Notes: generated by a model not told the origin, from the sequence alone. Counted from the first letter of the stretch, positions 28,235 to 37,457 are shown. The stretch is DNA of 64,000 bases from Xanthobacteraceae bacterium (GCA_004297465.1 SCUB01000007.1:186001-250000), one strand, 5' to 3'. Translations and numbers: made by a program.

Positions 28235-28423
28235 GTGGGAAACGTCGTCAATCTTGGCAAGGTTCGCAAGCTGCGCAGCCGTGACCACGCGCGGCAGCAA
28301 GCTTCCGAAAATCGCACCCGGTTCGGCCGCACCAAGGCCGAAAAACAATTTGACGCCATGAACAGCCAGAAAATGCAGACCGTCCTCGATCAACATCGGA
28401 TTGATGACAAGGAACAATCATGA
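28235..28423 (+). CDS. DUF4169 family small protein
   Basis: A 62-residue, highly basic protein starting VGNVVNLGKVRKLRSRDHARQQ, with NRTRFGRTKAEKQFDAM in the middle. This is the DUF4169 pattern (xxVVNLRxxRKxxxR...ENRxxFGRTKAEK), a family of unknown function restricted mainly to alphaproteobacteria. The GTG start at 28235 is preferred because AAGGGGGG lies six bases upstream and the family begins at this residue; ATG codons at 28196 and 28205 would add unrelated sequence. Its stop overlaps the next gene's ATG (ATGA). Confidence 0.82.
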   Translation: MGNVVNLGKVRKLRSRDHARQQASENRTRFGRTKAEKQFDAMNSQKMQTVLDQHRIDDKEQS

Positions 28424-28686
28424 AATCACCTGTCATCAAGCGCTCCATCGTCGTCGCCGGCCACAAGACCAGCGTCAGCCTCGAAGAAGCCTTCTGGACC
28501 GGCATGAAGGAAATCTCCGCGCTGCGGGGCATGACATTGTCGGAGATGGTTGGTGAAATCGATTCCGGCCGCAACCAGGGCAACCTATCGTCGGCGATCC
28601 GCCTCTACGTGCTCGACTACTTCCGCCGCAAGGCCAATGGCGGCGAACCGGCCATGATCGTGGACAGCGCCGATCTCGTGACCTGA
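28420..28686 (+). CDS. Ribbon-helix-helix domain protein (DUF4169-linked)
   Basis: An 88-residue protein: KRSIVVAGHKTSVSLEEAFWTGMKEIS, a beta-strand followed by a helix, then ALRGMTLSEMVGEIDSGRNQGNLSSAIRLYVLDYFRR. This is the RHH_4-type fold, probably a dimeric DNA-binding protein. AAGGAACAATC precedes the ATG, and the start overlaps the DUF4169 stop codon. The pairing of DUF4169 with an RHH protein recurs in alphaproteobacteria (known context); the regulated target is unknown. Confidence 0.85.
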   Translation: MKSPVIKRSIVVAGHKTSVSLEEAFWTGMKEISALRGMTLSEMVGEIDSGRNQGNLSSAIRLYVLDYFRRKANGGEPAMIVDSADLVT

Positions 28687-28801
28687 CGGCGAAGCCTTAC
28701 GGGTTTATCCGCATAGGTGTTTCCCGACTGCCCAGGCCGCGGCGCGGCGCGGTACGTTTTCGTGTCGCGCGATTCGCGCAGGATGCCACGGGAAACGCCC
28801 C

Positions 28802-29185
28802 ATGCCCGACGGATACGACGGCAGCCGTCCCCTCACCCAGTCCCGCGTCGAACCGCAATCGCATCCGTTCGCGGTGACGCCATCGGCGGCGACGCGGCGC
28901 GTGATCGCCGTCGGCCCGCGCAAGGCCAGCATCAGTCTCGAGGATGCGTTCTGGAGCGCGCTGCGGGACATCGCCTGCGACCGCGGCCTGACGCTCACAC
29001 GGCTGGTCGCGGCGATCGACGTCCATCGGCGCGGCACCAACCTGCCCTCGGCGCTGCGCCTGTTCGTGCTCGACTACTTCCGCGCCCGCTCGCTCGCGGT
29101 ATTGATCGGCCAGCGCGTCACACCCCTGCCGCCGCCGCGCCAGAGCGTCGCCGCGCCGGGCGCGCGGCTGAACTTCAAGGTGTGA
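28802..29185 (+). CDS. Second ribbon-helix-helix domain protein
   Basis: A 127-residue protein whose middle (about 35-95) repeats the pattern of the gene before it: RRVIAVGPRKASISLEDAFWSALRDIACDRGLTLTRLVAAID...NLPSALRLFVLDYFRAR. It therefore arose by duplication of the RHH_4 gene, with longer disordered ends on both sides (Pro/Gln/Ala-rich). The start at 28802 lacks a strong ribosome-binding site. Codon use here is markedly richer in GC than in the first copy. It converges on the AsmA-like gene, 13 bases away. Confidence 0.78.
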   Translation: MPDGYDGSRPLTQSRVEPQSHPFAVTPSAATRRVIAVGPRKASISLEDAFWSALRDIACDRGLTLTRLVAAIDVHRRGTNLPSALRLFVLDYFRARSLAVLIGQRVTPLPPPRQSVAAPGARLNFKV

Positions 29186-29198
29186 GACCATTTCGCTC

Positions 29199-32100
29199 TC
29201 AGTTCGGCGTCAGCACCAGCGGCGGACGCAGCGGCGCGGGCACGCGTTTCCTGGCCCCCGGCGGCGGACGCACCTCGACCGCCGGCGGCAGCGGCGCGAT
29301 CGGCGCGGCCGTGTCCCGCGCCGGCTCCGGCGGCACGGCGCGTGCCGTCTCCGGCGCCGCGCGGCCTTCGCGTTCCAGCGCATCGAGCCGCCGCGTTTCC
29401 CCCTCGACACGCTGGAGCGCGATCCAGCCCATCAGCGGCGAAACGTCGAGCGTGCGCAGCGGCGCCTCGGCCGGGCCGCGCCATGACAGCCGCAGCTCGG
29501 GACGGCGCGCCTCCGCGCTCTCCTTCGTGGCGGTGAGGACGCCGCGCGCCTCGATCAGCCGCGCCGCGAGATCGTAGCCGCCGGACACGGCCAGCGCCGC
29601 GCCGGTCCCCTCCAGCATCGTGCGCTCGACCCGTAGCCGCCCGTCGCGGACGGTGACGGCGAATTCGGCGGCGGCGACATCGAGCGCGCCGGCCGACAAC
29701 GCGCGGTCGAGACTGTCGCGCAGCCGGGCCGGATCGGGCGCCGGACCGCCGGCCGCGGCGTGCTCGGCGATCGCGAAGGCCACGGGATCGAGCCCGGCGA
29801 ATTTGGCGCGGTCGAGCGTGATGCGGCCGGCGCCGGACAGCGACCCGATCAGCGCGGCAAGGCTGCGGCCCTTGCCGGCCAGCGTCATGGCGGCGTCGAC
29901 CCGGCCCGCCGGCATCGCCAGCGCGTGATAGCGCAGCGCCGCGCCCTCGACCGCGCTCGCATCAAGCGCCGCATCGAGCGCGACACCCTCCGCCGAGGCG
30001 CGCACGGCGACGCGGCCGCCGAGCCGGCCGCCGCCGATCTCCGCCGCGATGGGCTCGAGCGTGACGGCGTCGCCATCGGCGCGCAGCGTCAGGGTGAGCG
30101 ACCGGGCTTCCATGCCCTCGACCAGTTCGGCCCGCGCCGCGGCAAGGCCGACGCGGCCGCGCCAGCGGCCGGCCAGCCCGCGCCCGAGCGGCTCGTCCGC
30201 CGCCGCTTCGGGCACGCCAAGCACGAGCGCGAGCAGCGGACCGGCGGCCAGACTGTCGGCGGCCAGATCGCCGTCGATCGCCGGCACATCGCCGCGCGTG
30301 GCGTTCAACCGTCCCCGCACGCGCGTCCCAAGTAGCGCGGCGTCGATCTTCTCCAGCGCGATCGCCTCGGGCGTGCGGGTCAGGTGCGCGCGCAAGGTCA
30401 GCGGCAGCGCCCTGGCGCGGCCGAACAGCGGCGCGACATCGGCGCCGCGCAAGTCAAGTTCGCCGGCGAGCGACAGGCCCCATCCGGTGCGCCAGTCCGC
30501 CGCGCCGGCCAGCGTCAGGTCCGCACCGCCGGCCTGCAATGTGGCGCGCAACGGCAGCGGCGCGCGCAGCGCATCGAGCGCGGTCGCGGTCGCTTCGAGC
30601 GTCAATTCGGCCTTGCCCGAGGCGGCAATCGCATCCGCAAGCCCGAGCGCGGCCATGAGCGGCGCGGCGCGATCGGCGGCAAGTTTCATCCGCAGAGTGA
30701 GCGGCGCCTGCGCGAGCGCCGGGAGTTCGGCGCGCGCCAAGGCCTCCGCCGGCACGGCAATACTGGCCTCGACGGCCAGCGAGGGCGCGCGCAGCGCCAG
30801 CGTGGCGGCAGGCGTCGCCTCGTCGCGCGGCGTCTCGGCATTGAAGACAAGCTCGGCGTGCGCCGCACCGTCGCGCGCGAGCGCGCGCATCAGGTCCGCC
30901 AGTTCCGGGGCGTGGGGAGACAGCAACGCGCCGAACGGTTCGAGCGAAGGGGCGGAGGCTTTCAGCACGGCGCGGCGCTGGCCCGCACCCCCGAACGCGC
31001 CGTCGCCCTCCAGCGTCAGGCCGGCGGCTTCCGCCTTCAACCCGCGCCAGATGAGCTTGCCGGGACCGAGGCCGAGCATGGCGGCCGCGCGCAGTGGCCG
31101 CGCCGTGGTCCATGCCGTCTCCTGCCGGCCGCTGAGCCAGGCCCAGGTCAGCGCCGGATCGGCGGCCTCGACCGTGGCCGTGCCGTCGAATGCCGGTGGC
31201 GTCGCGGCGGGATCGAGCCGTCCGGCGAGGGTGACGCGCGCGGCCCCGGGCGCGCGGGCCTCGAACGCCTCGAGACGCCAGATGCCCGCCTCCGCCCGCG
31301 CATCCAGCATCACATTCTGCAGTGTGCGCCCGCCCCAGGCGACCGACTCCGCGCCGATCTCCAGCCGGGCCGGCAGGAAGGGGCGCGGCACCGCGCCGAT
31401 CAGGTCGCCGAGTCCGGTCAGCGCCTGCAGCGGCGCACCCGGCGCGCCGCCGAACGCGGCGATAAGGCGCTCGGCGTCGAACGGCTTCGCCGTCAGCCGC
31501 GCCTGCAGGAACGGCCGAGGCCCGAACCGCAACTCGCCCTGCCCGGAAAACCGCGCGCCGCCCTCGTCCGCGCCGATATTGCCCTCAACCGCCTCGAACC
31601 GCGCCGCGGCGGCATCCAGCGCGACCCTGGCGCCGACGCGCCATGGCGGCCGCATCGCGCCGTCATGGCCCGCGCGTGTCACCGCGGCCTGCGCCAGCGT
31701 CAGTTGCCCGTCGAAGCGCGGCGCGCCGGATGCGAACGCCAACACCCCGTCGGCCTCGGCGGACCAGCGGCCCTGGTCGGGATCGAGCATGAGGCGCAGC
31801 CGCGCGCCGGAATTGTCGGCGGTGCGCGCGGTGCTGACGCGGAACGGCACGCGCTGCCCGCGCGCCGAAAAGCCGCCCTCGCCGCGCAGCGCGCCGGCCT
31901 GCGGCCGCACGTCGCCGACGAAGCCGAAATCGTCCAGCGTCAGCGCCGCGCCGCTGGAGGCATCGCGCAGCGCCAGCCGCCCGGTCAGGCTGAGACGGTC
32001 GATGGTGACCCCGCCGGCATTGAACGGCCCGGCCTGCGCCGGCCAGTCGAGCCGGCCCGACGCGTCGAGGCCGAGCGTCAGCATCACGCCGGAGAGCGAC

Positions 32101-32408
32101 ATCTCGGTGGCGCGCCACTCGCCGCGCATCAGCGCGCCGAGACTGAATTCGACATCGAGCTCGGCGGCGGCGAGCCGCGCCGGCGCATCGGCAAAGCCCG
32201 CCGAGATCCGCCGCAGCCGCAGCGAGGGCGTCGGCAGCAGGCGCGCGTCGATCGCCCCGTCGACCCGCACCGGCAGGCCGACGACGCGCGAGGCCTCCGC
32301 CTCGAACACGGGACGGAAGCGGGTCCAGTCAAGGAAATGCGGTCCGACCAGCGCCGCGACCAGCGCCAGGATGACCGCTATCGCCAGGCCCAGCAGCGTC
32401 GTTTGCAC
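29199..32408 (-). CDS. AsmA-family inner-membrane protein (TamB/AsmA-like bridge)
   Basis: A 1069-residue protein: one N-terminal membrane helix (TLLGLAIAVILALVAALVGP), then the AsmA N-terminal domain (PVFEAEASRVVGLPVRVDGAIDARLLPTPSLRLRRI) and a very long stretch of amphipathic beta-strands, ending with AsmA C-terminal motifs (GSLSGAGRITLDRAKFAGLDP, GGYDLAARLIEARGVLT) and a Pro/Arg-rich tail. Family members are thought to span the periplasm and move phospholipids to the outer membrane. A GTG at 32408 follows GGAG at proper spacing and starts right before the membrane helix; frame to 32486 is likely untranslated. Confidence 0.85.
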   Translation of the reverse strand: MQTTLLGLAIAVILALVAALVGPHFLDWTRFRPVFEAEASRVVGLPVRVDGAIDARLLPTPSLRLRRISAGFADAPARLAAAELDVEFSLGALMRGEWRATEMSLSGVMLTLGLDASGRLDWPAQAGPFNAGGVTIDRLSLTGRLALRDASSGAALTLDDFGFVGDVRPQAGALRGEGGFSARGQRVPFRVSTARTADNSGARLRLMLDPDQGRWSAEADGVLAFASGAPRFDGQLTLAQAAVTRAGHDGAMRPPWRVGARVALDAAAARFEAVEGNIGADEGGARFSGQGELRFGPRPFLQARLTAKPFDAERLIAAFGGAPGAPLQALTGLGDLIGAVPRPFLPARLEIGAESVAWGGRTLQNVMLDARAEAGIWRLEAFEARAPGAARVTLAGRLDPAATPPAFDGTATVEAADPALTWAWLSGRQETAWTTARPLRAAAMLGLGPGKLIWRGLKAEAAGLTLEGDGAFGGAGQRRAVLKASAPSLEPFGALLSPHAPELADLMRALARDGAAHAELVFNAETPRDEATPAATLALRAPSLAVEASIAVPAEALARAELPALAQAPLTLRMKLAADRAAPLMAALGLADAIAASGKAELTLEATATALDALRAPLPLRATLQAGGADLTLAGAADWRTGWGLSLAGELDLRGADVAPLFGRARALPLTLRAHLTRTPEAIALEKIDAALLGTRVRGRLNATRGDVPAIDGDLAADSLAAGPLLALVLGVPEAAADEPLGRGLAGRWRGRVGLAAARAELVEGMEARSLTLTLRADGDAVTLEPIAAEIGGGRLGGRVAVRASAEGVALDAALDASAVEGAALRYHALAMPAGRVDAAMTLAGKGRSLAALIGSLSGAGRITLDRAKFAGLDPVAFAIAEHAAAGGPAPDPARLRDSLDRALSAGALDVAAAEFAVTVRDGRLRVERTMLEGTGAALAVSGGYDLAARLIEARGVLTATKESAEARRPELRLSWRGPAEAPLRTLDVSPLMGWIALQRVEGETRRLDALEREGRAAPETARAVPPEPARDTAAPIAPLPPAVEVRPPPGARKRVPAPLRPPLVLTPN

Positions 32409-32537
32409 GGCTTCTCCATCCGTCCCCGCGCCGGGGAAAAAGCCGGCGCCGCCCGTTTGCCCGGCGCCCACGCCGGTCTTTTGCAATCATACGGCATGCC
32501 GCCGCGCCGGCCCAGCCGGCGCCGCCTTAGCGGCAAT

Positions 32538-33959
32538 TTAATGGAACGCGAACAGCTTGCCGGGATTGAGAATGTTGTGCGGATCGAGCGCCCGCTTGAC
32601 CATGCGCATGGTGTCGATCGCGCTCTCGCCAAGCTCGCGGCGCAGATATTTCTGCTTGCCCTGGCCGATGCCGTGCTCGCCGGTGCAGGTGCCGCCCATG
32701 GCCAGCGCGCGCTCGACCATGCGGTGCACATAGCCCTCGGCACGCGCGATCTCGTCGGCGTCGTTCATGTCGCACAACAGCACGGTGTGGAAATTGCCGT
32801 CGCCGACATGGCCGACGATCGGCGAGACGAGATTGTTCTCGCGCAGGTCGCGCTGCGTCTCCTCGACGCAATCGGCCAGCCGCGAGATCGGCACGCAGAC
32901 GTCGGTGGTGACCTGCTCGGTGCCGGGCCGCAGCGCGCGCGCCGCCCAGTAGGCGTCATGACGCGCCTGCCACAGCCTGGTGCGGTCCTCGGGCCGCGTG
33001 GTCCAGGAAAACGCGCCGCCGCCGCACTCGTGCGCCAGTTCGCCGAAGCGCCGCGACTGCTGCTCGACCTCGGGCGCGCTGCCGTGGAATTCCAACAGCA
33101 GCAGCGGCATTTCCGGCAGGTCCTGCCTGGAATAGGCGTTGATCGCCTTGACCATGACGTCGTCGAGCAGCTCGATGCGCGCCACCGGAATGCCGGCCTG
33201 GATGGTCAGGATCACGGCGTTGCAGGCGTCCTTGACGCTGGGGAACGAGCACGACGCGGCGGCGATCGATTCCGGAATGCCGTGCAGGCGCATGGTCAGC
33301 TCGGTGATGATGCCGAGCGTACCCTCCGAGCCGATGAACAGCCGCGTCAGATCGTAGCCGGCGGCCGACTTCTTGGCCCGCGTCGAGGTGGTGACCATCT
33401 CGCCGTCGGCGCGCACCACTTTAAGCGCCAGCACGTTGTCGCGCATGGTGCCATAGCGTACCGCGTTGGTGCCGGAGGCGCGCGTCGCGGCCATGCCGCC
33501 GATGGAAGCGTCGGCGCCGGGATCGATCGGAAAGAACAGGCCCTGATCGCGCAGCGTTTCGTTGAGCGTCTTGCGCGTCACGCCCGGCTCGATCACGCAG
33601 TCGAGATCCTCGGCATGCACGGCGAGGATGCGGTTCATGTCGCGCATGTCGATGCACACGCCGCCGGCCGGAGCGTTGACCTGGCCTTCGAGCGAGGTGC
33701 CGGTGCCGTAGGCGATCACCGGCACGCGGCGCTCGGCGCAGATGCGCACGATGTCCTGCACGTCGGCGGCGTTCTCGGGAAACACCACGGCGTCGGGCGG
33801 CTGGCGCGGCAGCCACGACGTCGACTGCGCATGCTGGTCGCGCATCGCCTGCGAGGCGGCGCAGCGGTTGCCGAACCGGCCGGCAAGCGCGGCGAGCGCG
33901 GCGGCGAGCGCCTCCGGCGCCGGCCGCGGCACCGGCGGCAGCTCATCGGAATATCCCAT
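32538..33959 (-). CDS. FAD-binding 2-hydroxyacid dehydrogenase, D-lactate dehydrogenase (cytochrome)-like
   Basis: A 473-residue flavoprotein of the GlcD/D-LDH type. The PCMH FAD-binding domain shows PDAVVFPENAADVQDIVRIC, VPVIAYGTGTSLEGQVNAP and the DPGADASIGGMAATRASGTNAVRYGTMRDNV-like segment; the C-terminal domain has IVGHVGDGNFHTVLL (metal/substrate His) and GGTCTGEHGIGQGKQKYL, ending in LDPHNILNPGK. These enzymes oxidise D-lactate or other D-2-hydroxyacids and pass electrons to the respiratory chain or cytochrome c. The ATG at 33959 has GAAGGGA upstream. No glcEF genes are beside it, which argues for a stand-alone D-LDH rather than glycolate oxidase. Confidence 0.88.
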   Translation of the reverse strand: MGYSDELPPVPRPAPEALAAALAALAGRFGNRCAASQAMRDQHAQSTSWLPRQPPDAVVFPENAADVQDIVRICAERRVPVIAYGTGTSLEGQVNAPAGGVCIDMRDMNRILAVHAEDLDCVIEPGVTRKTLNETLRDQGLFFPIDPGADASIGGMAATRASGTNAVRYGTMRDNVLALKVVRADGEMVTTSTRAKKSAAGYDLTRLFIGSEGTLGIITELTMRLHGIPESIAAASCSFPSVKDACNAVILTIQAGIPVARIELLDDVMVKAINAYSRQDLPEMPLLLLEFHGSAPEVEQQSRRFGELAHECGGGAFSWTTRPEDRTRLWQARHDAYWAARALRPGTEQVTTDVCVPISRLADCVEETQRDLRENNLVSPIVGHVGDGNFHTVLLCDMNDADEIARAEGYVHRMVERALAMGGTCTGEHGIGQGKQKYLRRELGESAIDTMRMVKRALDPHNILNPGKLFAFH

Positions 33960-34126
33960 GGACTTATCCCTTCCGGCGTTCGGAAAGCGGCTCTCTTGAC
34001 GCCGCAAGCCGCAGCAAGGGGCCCTTACGAAGCAGGCCCGAATTCACTGGGAGCGTGACAAACGGCGCAAGTGCGGTCAAGAAGGCGGTCCCCGCTCCTC
34101 GCCACTCCCGTAAAAACAGCGCCACC

Positions 34127-34600
34127 ATGCCCTTCACCTCCTCCGTCCTCACCGTGCAGCCCGACTGGATCGACTACAACGGCCATCTCAACATGGCCTA
34201 TTACAACGTGCTGTTCGACCGCGCGCTGGACGAGATGCTGGACGGCATCGGTCTCGGCCAGGACTATCTCGCCAGCGCCGGCCATTCCATCTTCACCGCC
34301 GAGGCCCATGTGCGCTACCTGCGCGAACTCAACGCCGGCCACCCGGTGCGCGCGACCTATTATGTCGTCGACGCCGACGCCAAGCGGCTGCATCTGTTCG
34401 CCGAGCTGCATCATGCGGCCGAGGGCTGGCTGTCGGCGACCTCGGAGTCGATGGCGCTGCATATCGACATGGCCGCGCGCAAGGTGACGGCTTTCCCGCC
34501 CGCCCTCGCGGCCAAACTGCAGGCGCTGCGCGCCGGGGACGCGCGGCTGCCGGCGACCCGGGTGATCGGGCGGCGCATCGGCATCATCCGCCCGGCGTGA
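34127..34600 (+). CDS. Hotdog-fold acyl-CoA thioesterase
   Basis: A 157-residue protein of the 4-hydroxybenzoyl-CoA thioesterase superfamily. DWIDYNGHLNMAYYNVLFDRALDEM (about 12-36) carries the conserved Asp/Asn-Gly-His motif, followed by AEAHVRYLRELNAGHPVRATYYVV and ESMALHIDMAARKVTAFP. The substrate is an acyl-CoA; chain type is not readable. The ATG at 34127 starts at the family boundary; the upstream in-frame extension is rejected. It is divergent from the D-lactate dehydrogenase-like gene. Confidence 0.85.
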   Translation: MPFTSSVLTVQPDWIDYNGHLNMAYYNVLFDRALDEMLDGIGLGQDYLASAGHSIFTAEAHVRYLRELNAGHPVRATYYVVDADAKRLHLFAELHHAAEGWLSATSESMALHIDMAARKVTAFPPALAAKLQALRAGDARLPATRVIGRRIGIIRPA

Positions 34601-34671
34601 TTCCGGCAAGAAACGCGGCGTCGATCAGCGCTCGCAACGCCACCGCATCCAGCGCGACTGACCTTCCGCTT

Positions 34672-34750
34672 CGTCATGGCCGGGCTTGACCCGGCCATCC
34701 ATTTTCTCGGATCAAGGAATGGATGCGCGGGTCGAGCCCGCGCATGACGA
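34672..34750. repeat. Palindromic intergenic repeat, full copy
   Basis: Left arm tcgtcatggccgggcttgac at 34671, right arm ggtcgagcccgcgcatgacg ending at 34749, with a central segment of about 28 bases containing ccattttctcgg. The element fills most of the gap between the thioesterase gene and uvrD. It is the copy closest in arm sequence to the one inserted inside uvrD. Confidence 0.85.
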
Positions 34751-34895
34751 AGGAGAGATTTTGGCCTGGCGCCGGCTCCGGCCCTTAAAACGGCGGATTT
34801 GGCGCTTCTCAGCGGAGGTCAAGGCTCCCGTTCCCGGCCCGGCGGTGCCATTTTAGGCGGGACAGAATCACCCTCGCGGCAACGCCGGCCGCGCC

Positions 34896-37409
34896 ATGAA
34901 CCTTTTGCCGGATACGCCCTTGACCGATCCACGCCGCCTGCCGTTTCCCGCACCGCCCGCGCCCGCCGCCGGCGGCATTGCCGCGCGGGCGCGCATGGCC
35001 GCCGCCCCGCCTTATCTGGCCGCGCTCAATCCCGAGCAGCGCGAGGCGGTGGAGACGCTCGACGGCCCGGTTCTGGTGCTGGCCGGCGCCGGCACCGGCA
35101 AGACCCGCGTGCTGACCTCGCGCATCGCCCACATTCTCAGCCTGGGCCGGGCGTGGCCCTCGGAGATCCTCGCCGTCACCTTCACCAACAAGGCGGCGCG
35201 CGAGATGAAGGAGCGCATCAGCATCATGGTCGGCCAGGCGGTGGAAGGCATGCCGTGGCTCGGCACCTTCCATTCGATCGGCGTCAAGATCCTGCGCCGC
35301 CATGCCGAACTGGTCGGCCTCAAGCCCGATTTCACCATCCTCGACGTCGACGACCAGATCCGCCTCCTCAAGCAATTGCTCGCCGCCGCCAATCTCGACG
35401 AGAAGCGCTGGCCGGCGCGCGTGCTCGCCACGCTGATCGACGGCTGGAAGAACCGCGGGCTGACGCCTTCGCAGGTGCCGCCCGGCGAAGCCGCGAGTTT
35501 CGCCGGCGGCAAGGGCGGCAAGCTGTACGCCGCTTACCAGGAACGGCTGAAGACGCTCAACGCCGCCGACTTCGGCGACCTCTTGCTGGAGAACATCCGG
35601 CTGTTCCGCGAGCACGCCGACGTGCTCAGGCAGTATCAGGCCCGCTTCAAGTTCATCCTGGTCGACGAATATCAGGACACCAACGTGGCGCAGTATCTGT
35701 GGCTGCGGCTCCTGGCGCAGACGCCTTCCCAAGCGTCATTGCCGGGCTTGACCCGGCAATCCAGCGAACCCTCCGAAGAGGGATCACCGGGTCTCGACGC
35801 TGCGCGCCGGCGCGGTGATGACGATCTGCCGAGCGCCACGCCGCCCGCGCCGAAGAACATCTGCTGCGTCGGCGACGACGACCAGTCGATCTACGGCTGG
35901 CGCGGCGCCGAGGTCGACAACATCCTGCGCTTCGACCACGACTTCCCCGGCGCGAAAATCATCCGCCTCGAACGCAACTACCGCTCGACCGGCCACATCC
36001 TCGCCGCCGCCTCGCACCTGATCGCCCACAACGAGGGCCGGCTCGGCAAGACGCTGCGCACCGAGGACGAGGACGGCGAGAAGGTCACCGTCACCGGGGC
36101 GTGGGATTCCGAGGAGGAGGCGCGCGCCATCGGCGAGGACATCGAGACGCTGCAGCGCGCCGGCCACGCCCTCGACGAGATCGCCATCCTGGTGCGCGCC
36201 TCGTTCCAGATGCGCGAGTTCGAGGACCGCTTCGTCACGCTCGGCCTTCCCTACCGCGTGATCGGCGGCCCGCGCTTCTACGAGCGCGCCGAAATCCGCG
36301 ACGCGCTGGCGTATTTGCGCGTGGTGCAGTCGCCGGCCGACGACCTCGCCTTCGAGCGCATCGTCAACGTTCCCAAGCGCGGCCTGGGCGACGCCACCGT
36401 GCAGCTCATTCACGACTGCGCCCGCAAGCGCCGCATCCCGATGCTGGAGGCCGCGCGCACGCTCGTTGAAACCGACGAACTCAAGCCCAAGCCGCGCGGA
36501 TCCTTGCGCGAGGTGGTGGCCGGCTTCGACCGCTGGCGGGCGCAGAAGGACGCGCTGCCGCACGCCGAACTGGCCGAGATCGTGCTCGACGAGTCCGGCT
36601 ACACCGAGATGTGGCAGAAGGACCGCTCCGCCGACGCCGCCGGCCGGCTCGAGAACCTCAAGGAGCTGGTGCGCTCGATGGAGGAGTTCGAGAACCTGCA
36701 GGGCTTCCTCGAACATATCGCGCTGGTGATGGACCGCGACAACGGCGCGGACGCCGAGGCGGTGTCGCTGATGACGCTGCATTCGGCCAAGGGCCTCGAA
36801 TTCGACACCGTGTTCCTGCCCGGCTGGGAGGAAGGCCTGTTCCCGCACCAGCGCGCGCTCGACGAGCAGGGCCGCGCCGGGCTTGAGGAGGAACGCCGCC
36901 TCGCCCATGTCGGCATTACCCGGGCGCGCCGCCGCGCGAAAATCTTCTTCGCCACGAATCGCCGCATTCATGGCCTGTGGTCGACCACGGTGCCGTCGCG
37001 CTTTCTCGACGAGTTGCCCGCGGCCCATGTCGAGGTGGCCGAGAGCAAGGGCGGCGGCGGCTGGGGCGGCGGCTACGGCGCCTCGCGGTTCGACGCGATG
37101 GAAAGCTTCGCCTCGCCCTACGCCACGCCGGGCTGGCAGCGCGCGCGCACACGCGGCGGCGGTCCGGCCTCGGGCCGCGGCGGCTTCGGCGAGGCCGGCG
37201 CACGGTTCGGGCGAACCCCGCCCGTCATCGAGGGCGAGGTGACCGCCGCGAGCAACGGCACGCCGTCGGCGTTTGCGGCGGGCGACCGCGTGTTCCACCA
37301 GAAATTCGGCTACGGCCGGGTCACGCTGGTCGACGGCAACAAGCTGAGCATCGCCTTCGACAAGGCCGGCGACAAGCGCGTGGTGGATTCGTTCGTGCAG
37401 AAGGCCTGA
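34896..37409 (+). CDS. uvrD: DNA helicase UvrD/PcrA (superfamily 1A)
   Basis: An 837-residue 3'-5' helicase for nucleotide-excision and mismatch repair. Motif Q/I: NPEQREAVETLDGPVLVLAGAGTGKT (Walker A near 62-69); Ia: VTFTNKAAREMKER; II: ILVDEYQDTN near 255; III: VGDDDQSIYGWRGAE near 328-342; IV: LERNYRST; V: LMTLHSAKGLEFD; VI: AHVGITRARRR. A Gly-rich tail carries a C-terminal tudor-like segment (AGDRVFHQKFGYGRVTLVDG). Between motifs II and III, where PcrA has only a few residues, there is an insert of about 45 residues that includes translation of a genomic palindromic repeat (ASLPGLTRQSSEP...). All catalytic motifs are intact, so the protein is probably active. Confidence 0.95.
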   Translation: MNLLPDTPLTDPRRLPFPAPPAPAAGGIAARARMAAAPPYLAALNPEQREAVETLDGPVLVLAGAGTGKTRVLTSRIAHILSLGRAWPSEILAVTFTNKAAREMKERISIMVGQAVEGMPWLGTFHSIGVKILRRHAELVGLKPDFTILDVDDQIRLLKQLLAAANLDEKRWPARVLATLIDGWKNRGLTPSQVPPGEAASFAGGKGGKLYAAYQERLKTLNAADFGDLLLENIRLFREHADVLRQYQARFKFILVDEYQDTNVAQYLWLRLLAQTPSQASLPGLTRQSSEPSEEGSPGLDAARRRGDDDLPSATPPAPKNICCVGDDDQSIYGWRGAEVDNILRFDHDFPGAKIIRLERNYRSTGHILAAASHLIAHNEGRLGKTLRTEDEDGEKVTVTGAWDSEEEARAIGEDIETLQRAGHALDEIAILVRASFQMREFEDRFVTLGLPYRVIGGPRFYERAEIRDALAYLRVVQSPADDLAFERIVNVPKRGLGDATVQLIHDCARKRRIPMLEAARTLVETDELKPKPRGSLREVVAGFDRWRAQKDALPHAELAEIVLDESGYTEMWQKDRSADAAGRLENLKELVRSMEEFENLQGFLEHIALVMDRDNGADAEAVSLMTLHSAKGLEFDTVFLPGWEEGLFPHQRALDEQGRAGLEEERRLAHVGITRARRRAKIFFATNRRIHGLWSTTVPSRFLDELPAAHVEVAESKGGGGWGGGYGASRFDAMESFASPYATPGWQRARTRGGGPASGRGGFGEAGARFGRTPPVIEGEVTAASNGTPSAFAAGDRVFHQKFGYGRVTLVDGNKLSIAFDKAGDKRVVDSFVQKA
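35734..35823. repeat. Palindromic repeat inserted in frame inside uvrD
   Basis: cgtcattgccgggcttgacc and cggcaatccagcg open the element; ggtgatgacg closes it at 35814-35823. Its length is 90 bases, 30 codons, so the reading frame is kept; it is translated as residues about 280-309 of UvrD. The same sequence in other frames or non-coding positions occurs elsewhere in the window, which shows a dispersed repeat and not a native part of the helicase. Confidence 0.85.
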
Positions 37410-37457
37410 CCCGCTACGGATACGCGGGCGGCGGGCCTCACGAAAAGGAGGACTGCC

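Noticed and set aside
30384-34058. 1224-residue plus-strand frame
   Set aside because: Covers the AsmA-like and D-LDH-like genes on the opposite strand; long because of GC-rich codon bias, no conserved domain visible.
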